NCBI GenBank assembly: GCA_963732005.1
Contig: CAVSXT010000004.1
Coordinates: forward strand, 62,001-126,000
From: JASLEW01 sp963732005
GTDB taxonomy: Bacteria; Acidobacteriota; Thermoanaerobaculia; Multivoradales; UBA5704
DNA length: 64,000 bases
Direction: 5' to 3'
Shown here: one piece after another, positions 8,982-17,026 of the stretch
Layout: every line of letters begins with the position of its first letter
Position numbering within the stretch: the stretch's first letter is position 1
Notes under the pieces: generated by a model
Database searches by the model: none
Seen by the model: the letters and a program-made list of their open reading frames with translations, nothing else
What the model was told of the DNA's origin: nothing
Made by a program: the position numbers and the translations under genes

Positions 8982-9254
8982 ATGGACAGTCTGCATCGGG
9001 ATACGTGGAGCAAGTGGCTCAAGCGGTGCGGCTTCGCGGCTGCCGCTTTCGGCGCCGCGTTCGCCATCGGCTGTGCCACCGGCGGTGGCCAGCCGCACAT
9101 GCAGGCGGCGCTCGACGAATTGCGCGCGGCGCGCGCCGAGCTCGAGACGGCGGTGGCCGACAAGGGCGGCCATCGCGTGCACGCCATCGAGCTGGTCGAC
9201 GACGCGATCGACCAGGTTCGACGCGGCATCGACTACGCCGCCAACCGCCACTGA
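8982..9254 (+). CDS. small exported protein with DKGGHR helical motif (copy 2)
   Basis: 90-aa paralogue of the preceding gene, 29 bp downstream in the same direction. The N-terminal segment (CGFAAAAFGAAFAIGCATGG) is a signal peptide, possibly a weak lipoprotein signal, since a cysteine follows AIG rather than a standard lipobox. The mature part, QPHMQAALDELRAARAELET followed by ADKGGHRVHAIELVDDAIDQ and VRRGIDYA, aligns without gaps to copy 1. The ATG at 8982 follows GGGAGAGCTGATC. The function is unknown. The pair is probably one transcription unit. Confidence 0.75.
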   Translation: MDSLHRDTWSKWLKRCGFAAAAFGAAFAIGCATGGGQPHMQAALDELRAARAELETAVADKGGHRVHAIELVDDAIDQVRRGIDYAANRH

Positions 9255-9299
9255 GGCCGGTTCCGGTCGCCGCCCGCCGCCGCCGGCGGGCGGCGCCGA

Positions 9300-10085
9300 T
9301 CACTCCCAGATCCTGGTGGAGACCGGCGGCGGCATGCCGTCGCCGGCCGCGAGCCGGCCGAGGGCCCGCACCAGGTCGGCGAGCAGCGCCAGGTAGCAGC
9401 CGAGCTCCTCGCGCACCGCTTCGTCGGTCGGCCGGCTGGTGCGCAGGCGCAGGGCGTGAATCGGTTCGAGCCGCGTGGGGTCGATCCCCAGCGCCTCGCC
9501 GCCGAGGCGCAGCACGTCCGGGCGGGCCGCCGGGCGCTCGCCGTCGCGGGCGTAGAGGACGGTTTCCAGGATCGCCACCAGCCGCGGCAGGCTCTGGACG
9601 ATGCCCGCCCACAGCAGGTCGGCGTCGGTGCCGCGGTCCAGGATGCGATGGCGCAGCCGGATCTCGAGGTTCTTGAGCTCCTGCAGCGCCGCGAAGCGCA
9701 GGCCGCGCGGCGAGATCTCGAGGCGATCGAGGTGCACGTCGCCGTGGAGCAGGCGGTGGGTGAGCCGGATCTCGAGCAGGCGCGCGGGGTAGAGGTTGGC
9801 GTCCACCAGCAGCTCGCCGGGTGTGGCGACGAACGAGGAAACCTGCGATTGACGCTGCGCGGAGGTGAGCACCGGCGCCAGCGGCAGCAGCGCCGAGAGC
9901 GTGGCGTTGGCCACCACCACCAGGACGTTGAGCTCGGCCACGCCCGAAGCCTGGCGGACCTTGGCCGGCGCGCCGTACACCGCGACGCCCAGCAGGTTCT
10001 CGCCGGCGGCCTCCTGCAGCCGGTGCACGAGATGGGTCAGCGTGCGCTCGAGCGCCGCTTCCGGGGAGAGGTTGGTCTTGGTCAT
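9300..10085 (-). CDS. hypothetical protein, nucleotidyltransferase-like N-terminus
   Basis: Cytoplasmic protein of 261 aa. It begins MTKTNLSPEAALERTLTHLV. GVAVYGAPAKVRQASG followed by ELNVLVVV resembles the beta-strand and loop of nucleotidyltransferase-fold proteins, but the signature Gly-Ser and Asp-x-Asp residues are not clearly present. The remainder is helical, with HRLLHGDVHLDRLEISPRG and LKNLEIRLRHRILDRGTD, resembling the substrate-binding half of such enzymes. ATG 10085 was chosen because upstream in-frame sequence is compositionally unlike coding DNA. It has no operon partners. Treat it as unknown with a possible inactive nucleotidyltransferase fold. Confidence 0.55.
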   Translation of the reverse strand: MTKTNLSPEAALERTLTHLVHRLQEAAGENLLGVAVYGAPAKVRQASGVAELNVLVVVANATLSALLPLAPVLTSAQRQSQVSSFVATPGELLVDANLYPARLLEIRLTHRLLHGDVHLDRLEISPRGLRFAALQELKNLEIRLRHRILDRGTDADLLWAGIVQSLPRLVAILETVLYARDGERPAARPDVLRLGGEALGIDPTRLEPIHALRLRTSRPTDEAVREELGCYLALLADLVRALGRLAAGDGMPPPVSTRIWE

Positions 10086-10179
10086 GTCGTTTCCAGGTCG
10101 TTTCCAGGGTGCGCCGGGCCTCCATGATGTTAGCAGTTGAGCCCCCACGCGGTCGGCGCCGCTGGGATAAAGTCCGCCA

Positions 10180-10809
10180 ATGCCCGCGCGGTTCCTCTTC
10201 GACGGCCCGCCGCAGGGGCCGACGCTGGTGCTCGCGCACGGCGCCGGCGCGCCGATGGACTCGCCGTTCCTCGCCGCCATGGCGGCCGGGCTCGCCGAGC
10301 GCGGGCTGCGGGTGGCGCGTTTCGAGTTCTCCTACATGGCGGCGCGGCGGGAGGGCGCCGGCAGCAAGGTGCCCGACCGCGAGCCGGAGCTCCGCCGCGC
10401 CTGGCTGGCGGCGATCGCCGAGCTGGGCGGCGGCCCGCGGCTGTGGATCGGCGGCAAGTCGCTGGGCGGCCGCATCGCCAGCATGATCGCCGACGAGGCG
10501 GGAGTGCGCGGCCTGGTCTGCCTCGGCTACCCGTTCCGGCCGCCCGGCGCCGCGGCGCCGGCGGTGGTGAAGCGCACCGCCCACCTGCGCGAGCTGCGCA
10601 CGCCGACCCTCATCGTCCAGGGGACGCGCGATCCCTTCGGCGGGCCCGCGGAGGTCGCCGGCTACGCGCTCGCCGCCGGCATCCACATCCGGTGGATCGA
10701 CGACGGCGACCACTCCCTGGTGCCACGCAAGTCCTCCGGCCGCACCGCGGCGCAGAACCTGGCCGAGGCGGTGGCGGCGGTGGCCGGCTTCGTGCTCGGC
10801 GGCGGCTGA
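10180..10809 (+). CDS. alpha/beta hydrolase, KANL3/Tex30-like
   Basis: Predicted cytoplasmic alpha/beta-hydrolase of 209 aa. The first strand region has TLVLAHGAGAPMDSPFLA, giving the oxyanion-side HGAG. LWIGGKSLGGRIASM is the nucleophile elbow (G-x-S-x-G with Ser in GKSLGG). TPTLIVQGTRDPFGG supplies the acid strand, and the catalytic histidine lies in DDGDHSLVPR. This is the full small-hydrolase set of the KANL3/Tex30-like group, whose bacterial substrates are not defined. It converges tail to tail with the potassium channel gene, five bases apart. Confidence 0.85.
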   Translation: MPARFLFDGPPQGPTLVLAHGAGAPMDSPFLAAMAAGLAERGLRVARFEFSYMAARREGAGSKVPDREPELRRAWLAAIAELGGGPRLWIGGKSLGGRIASMIADEAGVRGLVCLGYPFRPPGAAAPAVVKRTAHLRELRTPTLIVQGTRDPFGGPAEVAGYALAAGIHIRWIDDGDHSLVPRKSSGRTAAQNLAEAVAAVAGFVLGGG

Positions 10810-10813
10810 GGCG

Positions 10814-11842
10814 TCAGGGCGCCGGCAGCGGCGGCAGCGCCATCGCCGTTTTCGCAGCGGGCAGGGCCACGCGCTCGAAGTCGCTGAGCAAGCCGACGTC
10901 GATGCTCAGGTTCCCCGTCGCGTCCGGCGGCCGGTACATGTTCTTGAAGGCGGCGCCCCAGACCACCTCCTCGGGCTTGTAGGAGGAGCGGGTGTGCACC
11001 GTCTGCGAGAACGTCTCGTCGAAGCCGGTGATCACCACCAGGAACTCGGCGCTCGCATCGACCAGGTCCTGGTGGCTCAGCCCGAAGAGCGGGCTGGCCG
11101 CGTCGATGGCGTGCACGATGGTCCAGGAGAGCGGGAAAAACGTCACCTTGCGGCGCTCGAGGGCCAGCGGCACGAACTGGCGGATGCCGAGCTGGCCGCT
11201 GTAGCGGGTGAACAGCACCTGGCACTCGACCTCGAGCAGCTGGTTGCTGCGCGAGTTGACGATCCGGAACTCGAAGGCGGTGGCACCCTGGAACGGCGCG
11301 ATCAAGGCGCGATCGCTGAACACCACCCTGGCGGTCGGCCGCGAGAAGCGCGCGAACAGCAGGCCGGTGGCGAGCGCGAAGACCAGCAGGCCGACCAGCG
11401 CCTCGACGGTCACCAGCAGGTTGGCGGCCAGGCCCGCCGGGCTGATGTGCCCGTAGCCGATGGTGGCGAAGGTCTGCACGCTGAAGAAGAAGGCGCGCAG
11501 GAAGTCGTTGCCGCCCATGTCGGCCGCCGCGGCGCCGCGCAGGGCGCCGGGGCCGCAGGCGAGGAAAGCCAGGCCGAAAACGGCGTTGACCACCATGAAG
11601 GTGACGGCGACCAGGGCCAGGAACCGTGGCCACGAGATGGTCAGCAGGTGGTGATAGGCGCTCAGCGAGGCGAGCGACTTCATGCCTTCCCGCCGCACGT
11701 TGAAGCTGCCGTCGCGGTTGAGCAGCCGCTGCCGGCTCTCGCGCGCCACCACCGAGCCGAAGCCGAGGTCGCGGTTGATCTCTTCGTCGTCGGTCCGCGC
11801 CGCCGGATCGAGTGCCGCCATGGGGCCAGAGTCTAGTGGCAT
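10814..11842 (-). CDS. inward-rectifier potassium channel (KirBac type)
   Basis: Tetrameric K+ channel subunit of 342 aa. The N-terminal slide-helix region (GSFNVRREGMKSLASLSAYH) is followed by TM1 (FLALVAVTFMVVNAVFGLAF), then a pore helix and selectivity filter with FSVQTFATIGYGHISP, in which TIGYGH is the K+ filter. TM2 is VEALVGLLVFALATGLLFAR. The second half is the cytoplasmic immunoglobulin-like domain of Kir channels, with FEFRIVNSRSNQLLEVE and QTVHTRSSYKPEEVVWG. The length is normal. ATG 11842 is used; ATG 11821 is the alternative. It diverges from the lanthipeptide-synthetase-like pair. Confidence 0.92.
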   Translation of the reverse strand: MPLDSGPMAALDPAARTDDEEINRDLGFGSVVARESRQRLLNRDGSFNVRREGMKSLASLSAYHHLLTISWPRFLALVAVTFMVVNAVFGLAFLACGPGALRGAAAADMGGNDFLRAFFFSVQTFATIGYGHISPAGLAANLLVTVEALVGLLVFALATGLLFARFSRPTARVVFSDRALIAPFQGATAFEFRIVNSRSNQLLEVECQVLFTRYSGQLGIRQFVPLALERRKVTFFPLSWTIVHAIDAASPLFGLSHQDLVDASAEFLVVITGFDETFSQTVHTRSSYKPEEVVWGAAFKNMYRPPDATGNLSIDVGLLSDFERVALPAAKTAMALPPLPAP

Positions 11843-11871
11843 GTCCTACGGAAATCGATAGCCGTGCCGCG

Positions 11872-11930
11872 GCGTTCGGGGCGTTCGCGGTGTCCGCGGT
11901 ACCCGCGGTGTCCGCGGGATTGGCGGGCGC
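11872..11930. repeat. 9-bp-period GC repeat between divergent genes
   Basis: Imperfect tandem repeat with a 9-bp period, reading GCGGTGTCC then GCGGTACCC then GCGGTGTCC. It lies in the spacer upstream of the HopA1-like gene and beside the divergent channel gene. Similar 9-bp arrays occur elsewhere in the window (1565-1620, 2455-2481, 13149-13190, 18834-18897, 50960-51014, 60478-60535). Confidence 0.7.
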
Positions 11931-11998
11931 TGGCGCGCCGGCGCCGGATGGGATGGAATAGGTCCGGTGATCGATCCTGCGATGAGCGGCGGCGCGCG

Positions 11999-13327
11999 GT
12001 GAGCCCGTCCCGGGCACGGGCAGGTTCCCGCCCGCCGCGGCTGCCGCCGGTGGCGCCAGCGCCGCCGGCGCCGCCAGCATGGCGCGAGCGCCGGCTGCGC
12101 GCCAACCGGGCGTTCGAGCTGGTGCTCTTCGATCGCCTGCCGGTGGCGGAGCGGCAAGCGCTGGCCGGCCTGGCGCGCGATCCTGAGCACTACGGCGTGC
12201 TGCGGCCGCGGCCCGCCTCCGGGCTGGGACTGAAGGCGGTGGATCGCGAGACCGCCCTGCTCTTGCTGACGCTCGCCCGGCCCGGACCGCTGCCGGCCTA
12301 CGTGCGCGACCGGCTCGGGGAGGCCGGAGCCGCGGCGATGGTGGCGCGGCTGGTGGCGGACGGCGTGCTCGAGGTCGAGCGCGAGCCGGGGCGATTCGTC
12401 TCCGGCGCCGCCGCGGCCGGCGCTCGCGCCGGTGCCGGCGGGCTCGCGAGCCGCGATCTCCCCGCGGCTGGCCGCCTGGCCGAGCTGTCGCGGGCCGCGT
12501 TGCGTTACGGCCAGGAGCTGGCGAGCATCGAGGGCGCCGTCGACCCCGTTTCCTTGTCGCAGCGCCTCTACGCCTTCCATGGCCTGCCGCTGACGCCAGG
12601 ATGGCGGCGCGCGCTGCCCGGCCCGGCGGCCGTCCGGAGCCGACTCGGCATCGCCGAGGGCGGGCCGCTGCGACGCCTGCTCGATCGCCACTGGCGGGAG
12701 CTCGCGGCGGCCGAGGGGGAACCCTGGCTGCAGTGGCATCCGGCGGCGAGCCGGTCCGCCGCGCCGGCGGCTGCGGCGACCTACAAGCTCTACGTCAGCC
12801 TGGCGCCGGCGGCGCTGGCGGAAGGATTCGGCAGGGTGCTCGCGGGCCTGGCGGCGGTCGGGCCGCCGGCTTTCAAGGTGGGAGCCACCGCCGGCGGCCT
12901 GCTGCGTCCGGACAAGATCGTCGCCTATTTCGTCAGCTTCGAGCGTCTGGCCGAGGCGGCGAGCGCGCTTGCCGAGGGTCTCGCCGGCGCCGCCGCCCAC
13001 GGCGTGCCCTTCACCTCCGAGATCGCCGGTGGCGGCCTGCTGTCGTGGGGCGTCGATCCGCCGCCGGGTGCGGGCCTCGGGCCGGCCTGGGGCGAGGGCC
13101 GCACGAGCTGGCGCCAATGGCTGACGGACCGGTTGGCGCGGGCGTTGATTGCCGGGGTCGCCGGGGTCGCAGGCGTTGCCGGCGCCTCCGGCAGGGCGGC
13201 GGGAGAGACCATGGAGCCCTGGCGGTTCGCGGTCGAGCGGCTGCGGCTCGAGGGCATCGACACGGATTCCTGGACTCCCGGCGGCGGGCTCTGGCGAGAA
13301 CCGGCGGCGGCGCCGAGCCGGCGATGA
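11999..13327 (+). CDS. HopA1-like protein, putative phospho-Ser/Thr lyase component
   Basis: Protein of about 442 aa, probably the elimination partner of the downstream kinase-cyclase. The C-terminal half has a conserved block: TYKLYVSLAP, PAFKVGATAGGLLRPDKIVAYF, then HGVPFTSEIAGGGLLSWGVDPP and a later SWRQWLTDRLA. The Lys, Arg-Pro-Asp-Lys, Tyr-Phe and Pro-Phe-Thr positions recall the HopA1 effector family, whose member LxmY serves as the lyase of class V lanthipeptide synthesis. That assignment is from memory and needs a profile search. The stop overlaps the next start (ATGA at 13324-13327), so the two are translationally coupled. The start is uncertain: GTG 11999 is taken because sequence further upstream is repetitive; ATG 11951 and GTG 11864 are in frame. 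A 9-bp repeat at 13149-13190 encodes an AGVAGVAGVAG linker. Confidence 0.6.
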   Translation: MSPSRARAGSRPPRLPPVAPAPPAPPAWRERRLRANRAFELVLFDRLPVAERQALAGLARDPEHYGVLRPRPASGLGLKAVDRETALLLLTLARPGPLPAYVRDRLGEAGAAAMVARLVADGVLEVEREPGRFVSGAAAAGARAGAGGLASRDLPAAGRLAELSRAALRYGQELASIEGAVDPVSLSQRLYAFHGLPLTPGWRRALPGPAAVRSRLGIAEGGPLRRLLDRHWRELAAAEGEPWLQWHPAASRSAAPAAAATYKLYVSLAPAALAEGFGRVLAGLAAVGPPAFKVGATAGGLLRPDKIVAYFVSFERLAEAASALAEGLAGAAAHGVPFTSEIAGGGLLSWGVDPPPGAGLGPAWGEGRTSWRQWLTDRLARALIAGVAGVAGVAGASGRAAGETMEPWRFAVERLRLEGIDTDSWTPGGGLWREPAAAPSRR

Positions 13328-16131
13328 CGGCGCTGAGCGGGCCGCTGCTGCTGCCGGCCGACGTGCTGCTGGTGCCGGTGAGCGAGTTGCCGGAGGCGGC
13401 GCGGCGCCAGCTGAGCTGGCAGCAGGGCGACGTCGCCATCACCCGCCCACGGCTGCGCACGCCCTCGCGGCTGCTCGATGCCGCGGCCGCGGAGCTGCTG
13501 CGCCAGTTCGCCGCGCCCGCCACGGTGGTGGAGGCGGTGATCCGGCACAGCCGGGCGAGCGGCGCCGATCCCGAGGTCACCCTCGAAGGCGCCTATCCGC
13601 TGCTGGCGCGCCTGGTGCGCGAGGGCTTTCTGGTCGCCGCCGAGGATGCCGGCGCCGGGCGCATCGAGGCCTCTTGGGCCGAGGGCGAGCGCCTGGCGGG
13701 CTGCCGCGTGGTCTGCTGCGTGCAGATCCTCGACGACAGCGAGGTCTATCAGGTGCGCGCCGGCGCGCCGCCGGTGGAGGCGGCGCTCAAGATCGAGCGC
13801 CTCGGCGGCGGCGGCGCCATCGCCGCGAGGCTCGAGCGCGAGGCCGCCGTCCTCGCCCACCTGGCCGGTGGCGAGCGGCAGGGGCGTTCCCGCGGCTCGG
13901 AGGCCGGCGACCGGGCCGGCCTGGCGCCGGTCGCGCCACGGCTGCTCGGCGCCGGCTCGTGGGGCGGGCGGCGCTACCTGCTGCTCGAATGGTGCTCCGG
14001 GGTGGACGCCATGGCCGCGGCCGCGGAGGCGCGCGAGCGCGGCGGCGACCAGGGAAGGGCTGCGGTCCTGGCCCTCTGCCGGGCAATCGCCGAGGCCTAT
14101 GGACGGCTGCACCGCCGGGGCGCGCTGCATTGCGACGTCCATCCCCGCAACGTGCTGGTCGCCGCCGGCGGGGGGGTGCGGCTGATCGACTTCGGGTTCG
14201 CCGGCTGGCGCGGCGCCCCGGCCGGCCTGGCGCCGCCCGGCCGCGGTGGCGTCGCCTTCTACTTCGAGCCCGAGTACGCGGCCGCGGTCCTGGCGGGCGA
14301 GGCGCCGCCGGCCGCCTCGGCGGCGGGCGAGCAGTACGCGGTGGCGGCCCTGCTGTACCTGCTGGCGGCCGGGGCGCACTGCATCGACTTCTCCCTGGAG
14401 CGCGAGGCGATGCTGCGCCAGATCGCCGGCGCGGCACCGCTGCCGTTCGCCGCCCGCGGCGCTGCCGCCTGGCCGGAGTTGGAGGCGGTGCTCGGCCGCG
14501 CCCTCGCCAAGTCTCCGGGAGAGCGGTTCCCGTCGCTCGACGCCCTGGGGGCCGCCCTCGCGGAGGTGGCGGGCGCGGTAGCCGCAGCGGCGCCTGCCGG
14601 CGCGGCGGCAGATCGGGCGGCGCCTGCCGGAGCGGCGGCAGACCTGGCGGCGCCTGCTGACGCGGCGGCAGACCTGGCGGCGCCTGCTGACGCGGCGGCA
14701 GACCTGGCGGCGCCTGCTGACGCGGCGCCTAGGTCGGCGGCCGTGCCGTCGCTGAGCGCCGCGTTACGGCGGCGGAGTCCCGTCGAGGCTCTGCTGGCCG
14801 CTACGCTCGAACGGCTCCGGCCGAGCGGCTCGGTCTGGGCAGATGGCCTGCCCGAGCCACCCTTCGCCTCGGTGCAGTTCGGCGGCGCCGGCATCGCCCT
14901 CGGCCTCTATCGCATCGCTCTGGCGCGCGAGGATGCGGAGCTGCTGTCGCAGGCCGACCTGTGGTCGGCCCGGGCCTCGGCGCTGGCGAGAGGAGGTGAA
15001 GCCGCCTTCTACAACCCGCGCCTCGACGTCACGCCGGCGACGGTGGGCAGGGCCTCCCTCTTTCATGGCGCTCCCGGGGTGCATTGCGCCGAGGCGCTGA
15101 TCGCCAACGCCCGCGACGACCGTGCCGGCGCGGCCCGCGCCGCCGCCGCCTTCGTCGCGGCGGCGCGCCGGCCCTGCCCCAACCCGGACCTCACCCTCGG
15201 CCGCTCGGGCCTCCTCCTGGGCTGTGCCCAGTTGCTCGACGCGCTGGCCGGCGATGCAGAGCCGGCCTCGCCGCCGGACGCCTCGCCGGCGCCAGCGGTG
15301 CCGCCGGCGGCCGGGCTGCGAGCGCTCGGCGAGGAGCTGCTCGCCGGCATCTGGCAGGAGATCGCGCCGCTGCCGCCGCTCGGCGAGGGCCCGGAGTTGC
15401 CGAACCTCGGCATGGCGCACGGCTGGGCGGGCTATCTCTACGCCACCATGCGCTGGTGCCAGGCCGCCGGCCGGACCATCCCAGCCGCCGTCGCCGCGCG
15501 CCTGGCGGAGCTGGCGGCGGCGGCCGAGAGCTGGGGCCGCGGCGCGCGCTGGCGCTGGCACGCGCGGCGGCTGGCGGAGGGGCACCGCCGCACCGCTCCC
15601 GCTGCCGCCCGCTGGATGGCCGGCTGGTGCAACGGCAGCGCCGGGATGGTGCACCTGTGGAATCTGGTATCGCGGCTGCCGGAGCCTGCCGCCGCGATGG
15701 ACGGCGGCGCGATCGGCGCCAGCTCGGTCGAAGCCGCTGCGATCGGCGCCGGTGCGGGTGCGGCGCCGCCCGGCGGTCCGGCAGGCGGCGGTTCCCACTG
15801 GCGCCGGCTCGCCGCCGCCGCCGGCTGGCATGCCTGGGAGGCCGGCGACCAGGTCGAGAACCTCTGCTGCGGGCTGGCCGGCCGCGCCTACGCCCTGCTC
15901 GACCTCTACCGCCATGGCGGCGGCGACGAGTGGCTGGACCGCGCGCGCCGGCTCGCCGACCGCGCCGCGCTGGCCGCCGGCGCGGCGTCCGCGGAGCCGC
16001 TTACCGACGCGGCCTTCCCCCACAGCCTCTATCGCGGCCAGCTCGGCATCGCCGTCCTGGCCGCCGATCTCGAGCGCCCCGAGGCCGCCGCCATGCCGCT
16101 GTTCGGCGACGAGGGCTGGAGCAGGCGCTGA
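13324..16131 (+). CDS. protein kinase-LanC-like fusion (lanthipeptide synthetase-like)
   Basis: 935-aa two-domain protein. Residues ~130-420 are a Ser/Thr protein kinase with ATP-anchoring Lys in AALKIERL (~154), catalytic loop LHCDVHPRNVLV (~268) and metal loop LIDFGFAGW (~288). A repetitive Ala/Pro/Asp linker follows, then a LanC-type cyclase from ~470. The cyclase has NLGMAHGWAGYLYATMRW (~696, catalytic His), GWCNGSAGM (~766, first zinc Cys) and ENLCCGLAGRAYALLDL (~848). The usual Cys-His-Gly is Cys-Cys-Gly here, implying a three-cysteine zinc site as in ProcM. Phosphorylation plus cyclisation in one chain recalls class III/IV synthetases, but the lyase-like protein is encoded separately upstream. 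No precursor-like small gene was found next to it, so the substrate is unknown and may be encoded elsewhere. Confidence 0.82.
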   Translation: MTALSGPLLLPADVLLVPVSELPEAARRQLSWQQGDVAITRPRLRTPSRLLDAAAAELLRQFAAPATVVEAVIRHSRASGADPEVTLEGAYPLLARLVREGFLVAAEDAGAGRIEASWAEGERLAGCRVVCCVQILDDSEVYQVRAGAPPVEAALKIERLGGGGAIAARLEREAAVLAHLAGGERQGRSRGSEAGDRAGLAPVAPRLLGAGSWGGRRYLLLEWCSGVDAMAAAAEARERGGDQGRAAVLALCRAIAEAYGRLHRRGALHCDVHPRNVLVAAGGGVRLIDFGFAGWRGAPAGLAPPGRGGVAFYFEPEYAAAVLAGEAPPAASAAGEQYAVAALLYLLAAGAHCIDFSLEREAMLRQIAGAAPLPFAARGAAAWPELEAVLGRALAKSPGERFPSLDALGAALAEVAGAVAAAAPAGAAADRAAPAGAAADLAAPADAAADLAAPADAAADLAAPADAAPRSAAVPSLSAALRRRSPVEALLAATLERLRPSGSVWADGLPEPPFASVQFGGAGIALGLYRIALAREDAELLSQADLWSARASALARGGEAAFYNPRLDVTPATVGRASLFHGAPGVHCAEALIANARDDRAGAARAAAAFVAAARRPCPNPDLTLGRSGLLLGCAQLLDALAGDAEPASPPDASPAPAVPPAAGLRALGEELLAGIWQEIAPLPPLGEGPELPNLGMAHGWAGYLYATMRWCQAAGRTIPAAVAARLAELAAAAESWGRGARWRWHARRLAEGHRRTAPAAARWMAGWCNGSAGMVHLWNLVSRLPEPAAAMDGGAIGASSVEAAAIGAGAGAAPPGGPAGGGSHWRRLAAAAGWHAWEAGDQVENLCCGLAGRAYALLDLYRHGGGDEWLDRARRLADRAALAAGAASAEPLTDAAFPHSLYRGQLGIAVLAADLERPEAAAMPLFGDEGWSRR
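14590..14727 (+). repeat. 30-bp tandem repeat in kinase-LanC linker
   Basis: About five near-identical copies of a 30-bp unit, beginning GCGCCTGCTGACGCGGCGGC, encode repeats of APADAAADLA. The two most 5' copies differ slightly (AGAAADRA, AGAAADLA) and the last three are identical, which suggests recent expansion. The array joins the kinase and cyclase domains and keeps the reading frame. Confidence 0.9.
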
Positions 16132-16191
16132 CCACTGTCGCTTCGATCGAAGCAGTCATTGCGCAATAACGCGGTGTGCTAGCATCACCGG

Positions 16192-16992
16192 GTGCGCCTG
16201 CACACCTCGGAAGCCTTGCTGCTGGATGTCCGCGACCTGCAAGAGCGCGACCGCATCGTCGTCTTCCTGACCCGCGAGCGCGGCAAGAAGAGCGGCGTGG
16301 CGAAGGGCGCGCGCATCCGGCACAGCCGCTTCGCCGGCCAGCTGCAGCCGCTGGCCAAGGCGCAGGTCACCTGGTTCGAGAAGGAAGGACGCGATCTGGT
16401 GCGGATCTCGGCGGTCGACCTGGTGCGGCCGGTTCATCGCTTGCAAGCCGATCTGGAAGGAATCCTGCTCGGCAGCTACCTGGTCGACCACATGCTGGAG
16501 TTCGCACAGGAGGACGAGAGCTCCGACCTGCTCTACCGCCTGCTCGACTCGACGCTCGAGGCGCTGCTCGAGGGCGCCGACCAGGACGTGGCGGCGCGCT
16601 ACTTCGAGTGCTGGATGCTGCGCCTGGGCGGTATCTTCCCGGCGCCGGATGCCTGCCCGCGCTGCGGCGCGGCGCTCGCCGGGCGGGCGGTGCTGCCGGC
16701 GCAAGGCGAGACGCTGCTGTGCCCTGCCTGCGCCGGCGCCGGCCTCGAAGGAGCGCCGCGCGGGCACGGGCTGACGGTCGGCGCCCCGACGCTCGACTTC
16801 CTGCGCCGCATCGGCCGCTGCACCCTGCCGCAAATGGCCGGGACCGGCCCGGCGGGGGCCGAGAGGGCGCCGGTGACGGCGCCGGCGGTGCTGCGCCAGG
16901 TCGAGGAGCTCTGCGCCCGGGTGCGGCGGCAGTTCCTGCAGCGCGAGCTGCGCAGCTACGATGTCATCCAGCGCACCCGCGCGGCGCTCTGA
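16192..16992 (+). CDS. recO: DNA repair protein RecO
   Basis: RecO of the RecFOR recombination mediator, which binds single-stranded DNA and SSB and loads RecA at gaps. The 266-aa protein starts MRLHTSEALLLDVRDLQERD and continues IVVFLTRERGKKSGVAKGAR, the OB-fold N-domain. The central part has RLQADLEGILLGSYLVDHM. A zinc-binding module is formed by CPRCGAALAG and LLCPACAG around residues 155-185, and the C-terminal helix has FLQRELRSYDVIQRTRAA. GTG at 16192 is the only good start. It leads the recO-glyQ-glyS-ppdK group, 34 bp ahead of glyQ. Confidence 0.93.
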   Translation: MRLHTSEALLLDVRDLQERDRIVVFLTRERGKKSGVAKGARIRHSRFAGQLQPLAKAQVTWFEKEGRDLVRISAVDLVRPVHRLQADLEGILLGSYLVDHMLEFAQEDESSDLLYRLLDSTLEALLEGADQDVAARYFECWMLRLGGIFPAPDACPRCGAALAGRAVLPAQGETLLCPACAGAGLEGAPRGHGLTVGAPTLDFLRRIGRCTLPQMAGTGPAGAERAPVTAPAVLRQVEELCARVRRQFLQRELRSYDVIQRTRAAL

Positions 16993-17026
16993 CGCGCCGC
17001 GCCAACACGAAACGGATCCCGCGAGC

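Noticed and set aside
9019..10713. 564-codon minus-strand frame spanning two real genes
   Set aside because: Out-of-frame shadow of the 261-aa protein and of the alpha/beta hydrolase.
14590..14727. Regular 30-bp repeats considered as a CRISPR array
   Set aside because: Units are contiguous without spacers and code in frame for a protein linker.
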